60,652 nucleotides of DNA from an uncultured Eubacterium sp. (GTDB lineage Bacteria; Bacillota; Clostridia; Lachnospirales; Lachnospiraceae). Below the pieces are notes generated by a model. It was not told the DNA's origin. It saw nothing but the letters and a program-made list of their open reading frames with translations, and ran no database searches. The stretch covers positions 1 to 60,652 of the forward strand of contig CANDMI010000014.1 in assembly GCA_947385775.1 (NCBI GenBank), written 5' to 3'. Both the position numbers and the translations under genes were made by a program. Each line of letters starts with the position of its first letter. The stretch's first letter is position 1. Below, piece after piece: positions 35,523-43,606 of the stretch.

Positions 35523-36047
35523 TTAATAATGACACGTTGAAGGAGCGGAGCTTTCCGACTGTAATGCCTGGAGCAGCTTTTGCTTTCCACGGCGCAGTCT
35601 TGTCAGCACGGTGTTTGGACTGATCTGCAATGCTTTCCCGATCTCCTTTACGGGCATCTGCTCGTAATAGTACATAAGAAAGACGATGCTGTATTTTTCA
35701 TCCAGCGACGCAAGCAAGTCCTGCCATTCGCTGCGTTCATATCCAAGATCTGGCGCGCCGTTGTCCGTAATGTCTGCAATGTCTGTATACGGATGGCTCT
35801 GTTTCAAAATATCTTTGCATTTATTGAGCAGTATCCGTATCATCCAGGTTTTAAAATATTGCGGATTTTTCAGAGTGTTTAACTTTTCATAGCAGGCTAA
35901 AATGGTGTCCTGTATCGCGTCCGCTATGTCTTCTTCCTTTTTTAAATAAACCCATGCCGCTTTGTACATGCTTTGCATGTTCTTTTCCATTAAAAGGACG
36001 AAAGCGTCGTCATCGCCAGAAATTGCTGCATTTACAAGCTGTTCCAC
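35523..36047 (-). CDS. ECF-type RNA polymerase sigma factor
   Basis: The protein is about 174 residues. Region 2 is at about 15-80 (YKAAWVYLKKEEDIADAIQD, then KTWMIRILLNKC). Region 4 is at about 120-165 (YSIVFLMYYYEQMPVKEIG, then NTVLTRLRRGKQKL). It recruits RNA polymerase to a stress or envelope regulon and is probably held by the DUF4179 protein. GGGAGG fits the GTG at 36047 better than the GTG at 36056, which overlaps the SD. Confidence 0.9.
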   Translation of the reverse strand: MEQLVNAAISGDDDAFVLLMEKNMQSMYKAAWVYLKKEEDIADAIQDTILACYEKLNTLKNPQYFKTWMIRILLNKCKDILKQSHPYTDIADITDNGAPDLGYERSEWQDLLASLDEKYSIVFLMYYYEQMPVKEIGKALQISPNTVLTRLRRGKQKLLQALQSESSAPSTCHY

Positions 36048-36308
36048 AAATTTCACCTCCCTTTGCGGGTGTATGGCGGGGCGCGTTTTACAACCGTATT
36101 TACGCGCATCGCGCTGTTTATAGTCATATCGTAATGAAGAGCTTGGGCCCTTACCTTCATTCTATATATTAGACGGGAAAACAGGGAAAAATATTTCATA
36201 AAAATGTAACAGTTCAGCTCGCGCCATTCGCAAAGTTGCGCTTACGCGCTTTTCCGCTGCTTTGCAGCTAAATTTGCTTATAAACGGGCGCTCCGCTCAT
36301 CGACTGTT

Positions 36309-37229
36309 GTGGCCATAACCGAATTTACAGACGGTTTGTGTCTGGATGGGCCGGGGGAGGATACGGCAATGATCTTTTACCCGGGCGCGAAAGTGGAATA
36401 TACGGCCTATATTCCGTTGTTGAATGGCCTGGCAAAACAGGGGATAGATTGTTTTTTGGTCAGGATGCCGTTTAATATGGCGTTTTTGGGGCAAAATAAA
36501 GCGAAAAAGATTATGGATTCTTATGAGTACAGCCACTGGTATCTGGCCGGGCATTCTTTAGGCGGCGCAATGGCGGCGTCCTATGCGTCCAGCCATTTAG
36601 ACAGTCTGGATGGCCTTGCGCTTTTTGCCGCCTATCCGACAAAAAGCCTCTCGTCCGACTCCTTTTCGGTTCTATCCGTCTACGGGAGCCTGGACGGGGT
36701 TTTGAATATGGAAAAGGTCAAAGAAGGCAAAAAATTCCTGCCCGCAGACAATACCGAGCTTTGTATAGAAGGCGGAAACCATGCGCAGTTTGGAAACTAT
36801 GGAAATCAAAAAGGCGACCATACCGCATCGATCAGCCGTAAGGAGCAGCAGGAGCAGACGATCCAGGCTGTCTTGCAGATGATGTCAGCCCATAAGAACC
36901 GGAAGCAGGAGGTAGATATGGATTATCAACAGATTACCCCGCAGGAAGCAAGAGACCGGATGGAGACAAACGAGGATATCGTGATCTTGGATGTCCGCAC
37001 GCGGGAGGAATACGATTCCGGGAATATCAAAAACGCGATATGCCTGCCAAATGAAGATATCAGAAACGAACCTGAAATGCTGCCAGATAAGCGTCAGGAG
37101 ATTTTCGTTTACTGCAAAAGCGGAAACCGAAGCAAGCAGGCGGCGAGGAAGCTTGCGGATATGGGATATGAAAGCGTGCTGGAGTTTGGAGGGATTTTAG
37201 ACTGGCCTTATTCGGATATGATAGAATAA
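36309..37229 (+). CDS. alpha/beta hydrolase fused in frame to a rhodanese domain, N-terminus probably truncated
   Basis: The 306-residue frame has two parts. Residues 1-200 are an alpha/beta hydrolase of the membrane-anchored type with nucleophile elbow AGHSLGGAMAA, Asp in YGSLDGVLN and His in GGNHAQFGNYG. Residues 204-306 are a rhodanese domain with the active Cys in VYCKSGNRSKQAA. Family members usually have a membrane helix before the ITEFTDGLC motif; here that part is missing and the GTG at 36309 has no SD. AGGAGGT at 36907-36913 precedes an in-frame ATG at 36918, exactly at the rhodanese start. The rhodanese may therefore be made as a separate protein. The hydrolase part may be a pseudogene. 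The gap 36057-36308 holds only small GC-rich palindromes and no gene. Confidence 0.75.
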   Translation: MAITEFTDGLCLDGPGEDTAMIFYPGAKVEYTAYIPLLNGLAKQGIDCFLVRMPFNMAFLGQNKAKKIMDSYEYSHWYLAGHSLGGAMAASYASSHLDSLDGLALFAAYPTKSLSSDSFSVLSVYGSLDGVLNMEKVKEGKKFLPADNTELCIEGGNHAQFGNYGNQKGDHTASISRKEQQEQTIQAVLQMMSAHKNRKQEVDMDYQQITPQEARDRMETNEDIVILDVRTREEYDSGNIKNAICLPNEDIRNEPEMLPDKRQEIFVYCKSGNRSKQAARKLADMGYESVLEFGGILDWPYSDMIE

Positions 37230-37281
37230 ATAAAAGCGTGTTGTTTAACAGAATGTGGGAGCGGATTCTAAAAAAAATGGT

Positions 37282-37309
37282 TTGAAAATACCATTTGGTC
37301 TGATATAAT
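37282..37309 (+). promoter_or_regulatory. promoter of the RelE-type toxin-antitoxin pair
   Basis: TTGAAA (37282-37287), a 16-base spacer and TATAAT (37304-37309) stand about 30 bases before the antitoxin start. Confidence 0.7.
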
Positions 37310-37341
37310 CAGTGTATTCCAATGAAAGAAGGTGATCGCGC

Positions 37342-37554
37342 ATGAGTAACAGGGAAAGAATCGTTGAATTATTAGACGTTATACCGGATTACAAAATCGG
37401 TTACGTGCTTGCATATGTTCAGGGGATAGCTGCCGATGAGGAAGCGGATGATCTTTTTTGTCAAAGAATGCTGGAAAACTATGAAAATGCCCCAGACGAG
37501 GAAAAAGAAAATATTCCACTTGAAGAATGCAAGAAAGAATGGGGGCTTGGTTGA
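37342..37554 (+). CDS. antitoxin of a RelBE/ParDE-like pair
   Basis: This 70-residue acidic protein starts MSNRERIVELLDVIPDYKIG and ends EECKKEWGLG. The basis for calling it an antitoxin is its size, its acidic tail and its overlap with a RelE-type toxin gene. The DNA-binding part is not obvious. GAAGGTG before the ATG is an acceptable SD. Confidence 0.75.
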   Translation: MSNRERIVELLDVIPDYKIGYVLAYVQGIAADEEADDLFCQRMLENYENAPDEEKENIPLEECKKEWGLG

Positions 37555-37805
37555 TGTATCAGATTATCATCAAAAAGAAAGCGAAGAAATTTATTGACAA
37601 GCTGCCCCTAAATGAGAAAAAACGGGTCGTCTATGCAATAGAACAACTTCCAAACGGTGAAGATATAAAGAAAATAAAAGGACAGGACAATTTGTTGAGA
37701 CTGCGTGTCGGTGAATATCGGATTATTTATTCTATAGATAATGGAAAATTGATTGTTTATGTTGTGGATGCCGGGAATCGTGGAGACATATACAAAAGGT
37801 ATTAA
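37554..37805 (+). CDS. RelE/ParE-family toxin
   Basis: This 83-residue basic protein starts MYQIIIKKKAKKFIDKLP. It has the RelE/ParE core: KKIKGQDNLLRLRVGEYRII and a C-terminal VVDAGNRGDIYKRY. Such toxins cut mRNA at the ribosome or poison gyrase. The ATG at 37554 overlaps the antitoxin stop (TGATG); a longer frame from 37527 overlaps the antitoxin more and is not used. Confidence 0.88.
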   Translation: MYQIIIKKKAKKFIDKLPLNEKKRVVYAIEQLPNGEDIKKIKGQDNLLRLRVGEYRIIYSIDNGKLIVYVVDAGNRGDIYKRY

Positions 37806-37881
37806 TTTTCGGTTATCTATAAATGTAATATATATCTAACTAGGCTAATGTCAGTTCCCATAGCGTTTGTGAGGTATAAAA

Positions 37882-37946
37882 GGGGCTGCCTAGAGCGTGT
37901 TTGAAAAATGCTTTCTGACAGATGTGTTCCTTAGTGCGGCAGCCCT
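37882..37946. terminator. 65-nt hairpin between toxin and GRE genes, possible terminator or MITE
   Basis: GGGCTGCC at 37883-37890 pairs with GGCAGCCC at 37938-37945. Its loop is long (47 nt) and contains TGTTTGAAAAATGC. It lies between two converging genes. Loop length is large for a standard terminator, so a small mobile repeat is equally possible. Confidence 0.45.
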
Positions 37947-37993
37947 ATTTATCTTTGAGGTGTAAAAAGAAGAAAAATAAATGGCGGGCTTAT

Positions 37994-40405
37994 TTACAGA
38001 GCCTGTTCAGTACGGCCGATAATGTCATCCTGTGTTGCGCGGGACAGTGCATTGAAGAAAGCGGAATAGCCTGCAACGCGGACGATCAGGTCTTTATGGT
38101 TTTCCGGATGGGTCTGGGCATCCAGAAGGGTTTCTTTTGAAACGACGTTGTACTGTACGTGATATCCGTCCAGACGGTCAAAGAAGGTTCGGATGATCAT
38201 TTCCAGCTTCTGCTGGTTCTTTTCTTTGGACAGCATCTGCGGCGTTACTTTTTGGTTTAGCAGCACGCCGCCGGTAATCTCGTGCGTTGGCAGTTTGGAT
38301 ACCGATTTGAATACTGCGGTCGGACCTTTTTTATCCATTGCATGAACCGGGGAACAGCCTTCTGCAAGTGGCGTGCGCGCATGGCGACCGTCTGGTGTGG
38401 CCATGGTGGCCCTGCCTTGCCCTACATTGGCGGAGATACTGGAAGTTCCAGCATATCGGATGCCGCCGATCGGCCCGCGCCCGTAACGGGTATTTGGATA
38501 TTTTTTTATCTCATCGATGTAGGCATTGTATACATCAACGACAAGATTGTCGACATAATCATCGTCGTTGCCGTATTTTGGTGCGTCATGGATGAGCATC
38601 TGCTGGATTTTCTGGTTTTTAGGGCGGCAGAAGTCGTCTTTCAGCGCATCCATGAGCTGCTGCGGCGTAATTTTCTTTTCTTCATATACCAGTTTCTTAA
38701 TTGCGGCAAGGCTGTCAGCCATATTTGCGATGCCTACCTGAAGGCCGGAAATGAAGTCATATACGGCGCCGCCCTGTTTTAAGGTTTTTCCGCGCCCGAT
38801 GCAGTCCTGCGTAAGCGCGGAGCAGAGGATATCCGGGCATTCGCGTTCAATCGCCAGGTCGATGGCGTTTTCCACAATCACGCTCATGCGCGTCAGCTCA
38901 CGGATTGTTTTTTCAACGGCTGCTTTAAGTTCTTTAAAGCTCTTAAAATCGGTGAAATTCCCATAGCCTTTTACAAAGCGCTTTCCGGAAGTCGGATCGA
39001 TGCCGTCATTCATTGTGATCAGCAGCGCTCTTGGGAAGTTCAGGTAGCTCATGCCGGTGCAGCGGTAGCCCCATTTGCCAGGAACTGCGGTTTCCACACA
39101 TCCGATCGCGGAATAGTTGTAGGCGTCCTCTTGTGCAACTCCTTTTTCAATAAAGGAAGGGATGATGACTTCGTCCGAGTTGAATGCGGGCATGCCTGTG
39201 CCAAGCTTCATAACTTCAATCGCTTCATTCATAAATTCTTTGGAAAGTCCTTTGTAATAACGGACAGTCAGGTTTGGCTGCGGCAGGCGCGTCTGCGCTA
39301 CAGACCGGAGCACGAGAAAGGAAAGCTCGTTGACGGCGTCTTTTTTATCCGGAGTCTGGCCGCCGACGGTGACATTCTGGTACATCGGGCTGCCTGCGCT
39401 GCTTAGCGTATGCGTCTGGCTTCTTACTTTATTGATCGTAAGTGTCTTGATCCACAGGTTCGTTAAAAGCTCTACAGCTTTGTCAGCGGTAATCTCCCCT
39501 TTCTCCAGGCTGTTTTTATAATATGGATAAATGTACTGGTCAAAACGCCCATAGGACAGGGAATGTCCATTGGATTCAATCTGGAGGATGAGCTGGATAA
39601 ACCATGTAGCCTGTACGGCTTCCTGGAATGTTTCCGCAGGCTCATATGGCGCTTTGTCACAGATGCGGGCGATTTCCAGAAGCTCCGCTTTCCTTTCTGC
39701 GGATGCGGACGCCGCTTTTTCCCTTGCCAGCACAGCATAGCGGTGGGCGAAGTCCTTTACGGCTTGCAGTACAATGAGCACAGCGTTATAAAAGCAGTTT
39801 TTGTCAATGTTTTCAGGGACGCACAGATCCAGTTCGGATTTTAATTTGCGTGTACGCTCTTCATAGCCTTTTAGCCCGGTTTCCAGCATTGTTTTGTAAT
39901 CGACTGCCAGGTGCGCGTCGCCGGAGTTCAGTTTGCCTTCCATGCCGAAAAATCCGGTTTCCATAAATACATCGACTTCTTCCGGGAGCAGGGCGCCGCC
40001 TTTGGCGCGCAGGTTGTTGTTTTCCCAAAACGGGGCAATGGAGCGGAGTTTCTCTTTTGTTTCTTCCGTAATATAGAAGACATCCCCGTCGCGCTTTTCA
40101 AACAGATCCAGTTCATTGATGACAAATTCCAGCGTATATTCCGGGAAAATAGGCGCGTCTTTATTGGATGCCGCCTGGTTCCCGACAATCAGCGTTTCAT
40201 CTTCAATATAGATGGACATTTTTTCCAGAATGTTCTGGAGCATCAGCGCACGTTTCATGACAGACGGCTGGTTTTTATGTTTCTGATAAGCTTCCGTGGC
40301 AAGCAGGGCCCTTTCTGCACAGATATACGGCTTTTTGTCAAGCACGTCTTCCCTGAATTTTTCCATACGCGGCGTCAGGTCGCCGAAATGCGCTGTATTT
40401 TTCAT
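37994..40405 (-). CDS. glycyl radical enzyme, YbiW/PflD-like C-O lyase candidate
   Basis: The protein is 803 residues with a full-length GRE fold. Cys436 lies in SAIGCVETAVP and the radical Gly779 in VRVAGYSAFF. The GCVE motif with Glu two residues after Cys is found in dehydratase/lyase GREs, not in pyruvate formate-lyase, which has two adjacent Cys. Its activase is divergent next door and a fructose-6-phosphate aldolase-type gene follows. The same set surrounds ybiW/pflD of E. coli, which have been reported to open 1,5-anhydrohexitol 6-phosphates to 1-deoxyfructose 6-phosphate. That substrate is an inference here. It is oxygen-sensitive and cytosolic. A promoter lies at 40459-40487. Confidence 0.9.
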   Translation of the reverse strand: MKNTAHFGDLTPRMEKFREDVLDKKPYICAERALLATEAYQKHKNQPSVMKRALMLQNILEKMSIYIEDETLIVGNQAASNKDAPIFPEYTLEFVINELDLFEKRDGDVFYITEETKEKLRSIAPFWENNNLRAKGGALLPEEVDVFMETGFFGMEGKLNSGDAHLAVDYKTMLETGLKGYEERTRKLKSELDLCVPENIDKNCFYNAVLIVLQAVKDFAHRYAVLAREKAASASAERKAELLEIARICDKAPYEPAETFQEAVQATWFIQLILQIESNGHSLSYGRFDQYIYPYYKNSLEKGEITADKAVELLTNLWIKTLTINKVRSQTHTLSSAGSPMYQNVTVGGQTPDKKDAVNELSFLVLRSVAQTRLPQPNLTVRYYKGLSKEFMNEAIEVMKLGTGMPAFNSDEVIIPSFIEKGVAQEDAYNYSAIGCVETAVPGKWGYRCTGMSYLNFPRALLITMNDGIDPTSGKRFVKGYGNFTDFKSFKELKAAVEKTIRELTRMSVIVENAIDLAIERECPDILCSALTQDCIGRGKTLKQGGAVYDFISGLQVGIANMADSLAAIKKLVYEEKKITPQQLMDALKDDFCRPKNQKIQQMLIHDAPKYGNDDDYVDNLVVDVYNAYIDEIKKYPNTRYGRGPIGGIRYAGTSSISANVGQGRATMATPDGRHARTPLAEGCSPVHAMDKKGPTAVFKSVSKLPTHEITGGVLLNQKVTPQMLSKEKNQQKLEMIIRTFFDRLDGYHVQYNVVSKETLLDAQTHPENHKDLIVRVAGYSAFFNALSRATQDDIIGRTEQAL

Positions 40406-40458
40406 AATAAATCAATTCCTTTCTTATAAAACTCTTTTCTGTTTCATTTGATGTATAT

Positions 40459-40487
40459 ACAGTAACACATGTGGTAAAAGAAGTCAA
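40459..40487 (-). promoter_or_regulatory. promoter of the glycyl radical enzyme gene
   Basis: On the minus strand TTGACT (40487-40482), a 17-base spacer and TACTGT (40464-40459) lie about 55 bases before the GRE start. A candidate operator at 40519-40528 lies just upstream of the -35. Confidence 0.6.
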
Positions 40488-40518
40488 CGAGTATTTCAAA
40501 AGAAATTAATTTTATTTT

Positions 40519-40528
40519 ATTCGAAAAT
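40519..40528. promoter_or_regulatory. candidate DeoR operator 1 (ATTCGAAAAT)
   Basis: ATTCGAAAAT lies between the two divergent promoters of the GRE and activase genes. The near-identical ATTCGTAAAT (opposite strand ATTTACGAAT) occurs in the fsa and deoR upstream regions. Confidence 0.45.
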
Positions 40529-40534
40529 AAAGCA

Positions 40535-40563
40535 TTTACACTTGAATATTATTATGCTATGAT
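40535..40563 (+). promoter_or_regulatory. promoter of the GRE activase gene
   Basis: TTTACA (40535-40540), a 17-base spacer and TATGAT (40558-40563) lie about 30 bases before the activase start. Confidence 0.6.
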
Positions 40564-40593
40564 AAATGCACAAAACAGCAAAGGAGTGTGTTT

Positions 40594-41493
40594 ATGAAAA
40601 AGGGTATTGTTTTTAATATTCAGAAATTCAGCATCCATGACGGGCCGGGGGTGCGGACCACTGTTTTTTTGAAGGGATGTCCGTTGAAATGCAAATGGTG
40701 CGCCAATCCGGAATCGCAGTCGAAAAAAATTCAGATTTTATGGGACCGGGACAAATGCATAGGTTGTTCTGCGTGTTTTCATACATGCCGCGAACGGGCC
40801 GTTTCCTTATCTGCGGCAAAAGAAGTTTCCATTGATGCTTGTAAATGCGCGGGCTGTCTGAGGTGTGTAATCAACTGCCCGGCAGGCGCGCTTAGCTTTG
40901 AAGGGGAATCTATGTCTGTGGAGTCTGTGGTGGACGAATGTCTCAAAGACATTGATTTTTATGAAACATCAGGCGGCGGTGTAACGATTTCGGGCGGCGA
41001 GGGAATGTGCCAACCGGAATTTTTAAAAGAGCTTTTAAAAGAACTGAAGCTGCATAAGATTCATCTTGCGATTGAAACTACCGGATATATCAAGAAAGAA
41101 GTTTTTAAAGAGCTTGCCCCGATGTTCGACCTGCTGCTGTTTGATGTCAAGCATTATGACAGCGGCAGGCATTATGAGGGGACTGGCGTTTATAATGAAC
41201 GGATTGTAGAAAATCTGAAACTGGCAATTGGGCAGGGCATGGAAGTCCTTCCGCGGATTCCGGTCATTCCGGGTTTTAACGATTCCCTAGAAGACGCTGC
41301 CGGAATTGCGCTGCTGCTGAAGCAGGCGGGCGCATCCAGGGCACAGCTTCTTCCGTTTCACCAGTTCGGAGAAAATAAATATCACAAGCTTGGAGCTGCG
41401 TATGCTTATGAAAATATAGCTGCGCTGCATGAAGAAGATCTGCAGGATTATCTGCGAGTTTTTCTAGAACAGGGCATAGAGGTTTATTTTTAA
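40594..41493 (+). CDS. glycyl radical enzyme activating protein (radical SAM)
   Basis: The protein is about 299 residues. The radical SAM motif is CPLKCKWC (CxxxCxxC), with SIHDGPGVRTTVF before it. A ferredoxin-like insert has two further 4Fe-4S sets (CIGCSACFHTC and CAGCLRCVINCP), normal for activases of non-PFL GREs. TISGGEG and DVKHYDS are the SAM-binding strands. It makes the Gly radical on the neighbouring enzyme. AAAGGAG fits ATG 40594 with a 7-base spacer; a GTG 6 bases earlier is less likely. Confidence 0.93.
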   Translation: MKKGIVFNIQKFSIHDGPGVRTTVFLKGCPLKCKWCANPESQSKKIQILWDRDKCIGCSACFHTCRERAVSLSAAKEVSIDACKCAGCLRCVINCPAGALSFEGESMSVESVVDECLKDIDFYETSGGGVTISGGEGMCQPEFLKELLKELKLHKIHLAIETTGYIKKEVFKELAPMFDLLLFDVKHYDSGRHYEGTGVYNERIVENLKLAIGQGMEVLPRIPVIPGFNDSLEDAAGIALLLKQAGASRAQLLPFHQFGENKYHKLGAAYAYENIAALHEEDLQDYLRVFLEQGIEVYF

Positions 41494-41507
41494 GGAAAGA
41501 GAAAAAG

Positions 41508-41538
41508 AAAAATCCGACGGAGCAGGATTCTTTTTTTA
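41508..41538 (+). terminator. terminator after the activase gene
   Basis: AATCC and GGATT form a short stem, followed by CTTTTTTT and preceded by an A-run. It lies just after the activase stop. Confidence 0.5.
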
Positions 41539-41565
41539 GATTAAGTAAAAAACTTTCAAAAAGAC

Positions 41566-41594
41566 TTGACAGAATAATATTTACGAATTATCAT
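41566..41594 (+). promoter_or_regulatory. fsa promoter with operator in the spacer
   Basis: TTGACA (41566-41571), a 17-base spacer and TATCAT (41589-41594). The spacer holds ATTTACGAAT at 41579-41588, the shared motif of this locus, placed where a repressor would block polymerase. A leader of about 140 bases follows, with GGCGCCAGGCGCC (about 41681-41693) as a strong fold. Confidence 0.65.
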
Positions 41595-41736
41595 GCAATT
41601 ATGAATGAAATATAAATAAGTTATGTAACAAAGCATTATAGGAGTTATGCGTAACAGCAGGAAATGCACGTGCATGATCCGGCGCCAGGCGCCTGTCCGT
41701 GCGGCATATCAATTCATTTAAAGTGGAGGGAAAGAC

Positions 41737-42414
41737 ATGAAACTTATCATCGATGACGCGCACATTGACCAGATCAAAAAAATTTACGAGTTTTATCCGG
41801 TAGACGGGGTGACGACAAATCCATCAATTCTTGCAAAGAGTGGGAAACAGCCTTATGAAGTGTTAAAGGAAATCCGTGCTTTTATAGGAGAAAATGCGCA
41901 GCTTCACGTACAGGTAGTTGCAAAGACTGCAGAAGGCATGATCGAAGATGCGCACCGTATCGCTGCGGAGCTTGGCAGAAACACTTATGTAAAAATCCCG
42001 TCTGTGCCGGAAGGTTTTAAAGCAATGATGGCTCTGCATGAAGAAGGCTTACAGATTACCGCGACTGCAATTTATACGCCAATGCAGGCATTCCTTGCCG
42101 GAAAAGCAGGGGCGTCCTATGCAGCGCCATACATTAACCGTATTGACAATATGGGTTATAACGGCATTCAGGTTGCGCAGAAAATTCACAACATTTTTAA
42201 GAACAATGGATTAAAAACCGAAGTCCTTGCGGCAAGCTTTAAAAATTCCCAGCAGCTTCTTGAGCTTTGCGAATACGGAATCGGCGCGTCTACCGTATCT
42301 CCTGACGTAATTGATGCGCTTGTGAAGAATCAGGCCATTACGGCAGCGATTGATGGCTTTACAGCGGATTTTGAAAAACTGGCTGGTGAAGGAAAAACCA
42401 TGAGCAATTGCTGA
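41737..42414 (+). CDS. fsa: fructose-6-phosphate aldolase-type transaldolase
   Basis: The protein is 225 residues, a small TIM barrel of the FSA/TalC group. The Schiff-base Lys is at about 86 in TYVKIPSV, and TTNPSILAKSG is the N-terminal motif. E. coli FsaA/FsaB cleave fructose 6-phosphate or 1-deoxyfructose 6-phosphate to glyceraldehyde 3-phosphate plus dihydroxyacetone or hydroxyacetone. Its place with a GRE and activase fits the second use. AGTGGAGGG precedes the ATG. The end overlaps a terminator-like hairpin. Confidence 0.88.
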   Translation: MKLIIDDAHIDQIKKIYEFYPVDGVTTNPSILAKSGKQPYEVLKEIRAFIGENAQLHVQVVAKTAEGMIEDAHRIAAELGRNTYVKIPSVPEGFKAMMALHEEGLQITATAIYTPMQAFLAGKAGASYAAPYINRIDNMGYNGIQVAQKIHNIFKNNGLKTEVLAASFKNSQQLLELCEYGIGASTVSPDVIDALVKNQAITAAIDGFTADFEKLAGEGKTMSNC

Positions 42415-42426
42415 TGGGCCTTTTTC
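42391..42426 (+). terminator. terminator overlapping the fsa stop
   Basis: GAAAAACCAT...AGCAATTGCT...ATGGGCCTTTTTC folds on itself with a T-run at its 3' end. It may also serve the converging deoR gene. Confidence 0.5.
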
Positions 42427-42465
42427 GTTGGATTTTCGGTATGCGCCTGGCTAGAGATAAGGTCA

Positions 42466-43212
42466 TTATACGGTAATCACACTGATTTTCTGGCTCTCCA
42501 GTTCTTTTTTTACAGACGCCTCAATCTGGCTGTCGGTTATTACCTGCCGGATCTGGCAATGGAGATTTAACGGAACGATTCCGTGTTTGCAGAATTTATC
42601 ACTTTCAGTAAGTACAATGACCTGTTCCGCCTGGCGCGACATGTCTCGCACGGCCTGCGCACGCATCTGGTCGCGGTTTGTAAACCCTGTCCGCGATGAA
42701 TAGCCGTCCGTGCCTATAAAAAAACGGTCCACGCAGAAATTTTCCACGCACTGGCTTACCATAGGCCCTACCATGATCTGGGCGTCTTCCTGATAAATCC
42801 CGCCCAGAAGTATGATCTGAAAATTGGATTTGCCGCGTATATAGCTGGCAATATACGCGCTGTTTGTGATAATCGTCAGGTTTTTTTTTGTTTCGGCAAG
42901 CGCATCCGCAAGGAGCGCGCAGCAGCTTCCGCTTTCGATCATCAGGGTATCCCTGTTTGAAATCAGCTCCGCAGCCTTTTTTGCAATCCGTTTTTTTTCT
43001 TCATAGTGGTAAGCGATTCGGCTGTTCAGGTCATCTGTGCTGCGCAGGAGCGCATATCCATGCTCGCGTGTCACGATACCCATATTTTCCAGATTGTCCA
43101 GATCCTTGCGCACGGTAACTTGTGAGACGCCAAGTTTCTCCGCAAGGACAGAAACTTCTATTTTTGTTTCGTTTGTTAAAATTTCCAGTATTTGATCTGC
43201 TCTTTTCGACAT
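42466..43212 (-). CDS. DeoR/GlpR-family transcriptional regulator
   Basis: The protein is 248 residues. An N-terminal DeoR helix-turn-helix (VSVLAEKLGVSQVTVRKDLD) is followed by a sugar-phosphate-sensing domain (IESGSCCALLADAL, FFIGTDGYSSRTGF). Such regulators are usually repressors released by a phosphorylated sugar. It converges on fsa and is the likely controller of the GRE locus. A promoter TTGAAA-18-TATATT lies at 43318-43289 on the minus strand. Confidence 0.9.
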   Translation of the reverse strand: MSKRADQILEILTNETKIEVSVLAEKLGVSQVTVRKDLDNLENMGIVTREHGYALLRSTDDLNSRIAYHYEEKKRIAKKAAELISNRDTLMIESGSCCALLADALAETKKNLTIITNSAYIASYIRGKSNFQIILLGGIYQEDAQIMVGPMVSQCVENFCVDRFFIGTDGYSSRTGFTNRDQMRAQAVRDMSRQAEQVIVLTESDKFCKHGIVPLNLHCQIRQVITDSQIEASVKKELESQKISVITV

Positions 43213-43288
43213 ACCAGGCTCCTGACTGTATCTATTTTTACATATGAATGATTATGATATCGTTTATATGCAAATGTTTTCTGTTTTT

Positions 43289-43334
43289 AATATAGCATAT
43301 AAAACAGATATTTTTCAAGAAAAAATTTACGAAT
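43289..43334 (-). promoter_or_regulatory. deoR promoter with upstream operator 3
   Basis: On the minus strand TTGAAA (43318-43313) and TATATT (43294-43289) are 18 bases apart. ATTCGTAAAT (43334-43325) lies directly upstream, which suggests autoregulation. Confidence 0.5.
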
Positions 43335-43388
43335 GAAAATGAAAGCGGAGATTGGCTTGGATTATTTGTATCGTCCGACTATATTTTT

Positions 43389-43529
43389 TCACTCATCGTC
43401 TGCCTCGATTAGTTCATGTGCGGCGCCTTTCCCGGCACGCAGCTCCTGGACGGATTTTTCCACATAGGCCATGTCCGTTTCGGTGAAAAGTAGCCAGCTG
43501 TAACCAAAAAAAGCGGGATATAAATACAT
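43389..43529 (-). pseudogene. small coding remnant, antitoxin-like tail
   Basis: A 46-residue frame reads SWLLFTETDMAYVEKSVQEL and ends HELIEADDE. The acidic helical end is like a toxin-antitoxin antitoxin tail. There is no SD and no partner toxin. It is probably the 3' remnant of a lost gene. Confidence 0.3.
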
Positions 43530-43606
43530 ATGGAAAGCGCGAGGATATTGTGATACAATAAAGGCATAGCAAAACTTGTGTAAATTGTATTAGGAGGTGA
43601 ATTTGT

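Noticed and set aside
37994-40405. Pyruvate formate-lyase as the function of the GRE
   Set aside because: The active site has one Cys in GCVE, not the adjacent Cys pair of PFL, and the neighbours are an aldolase and a sugar-type regulator.
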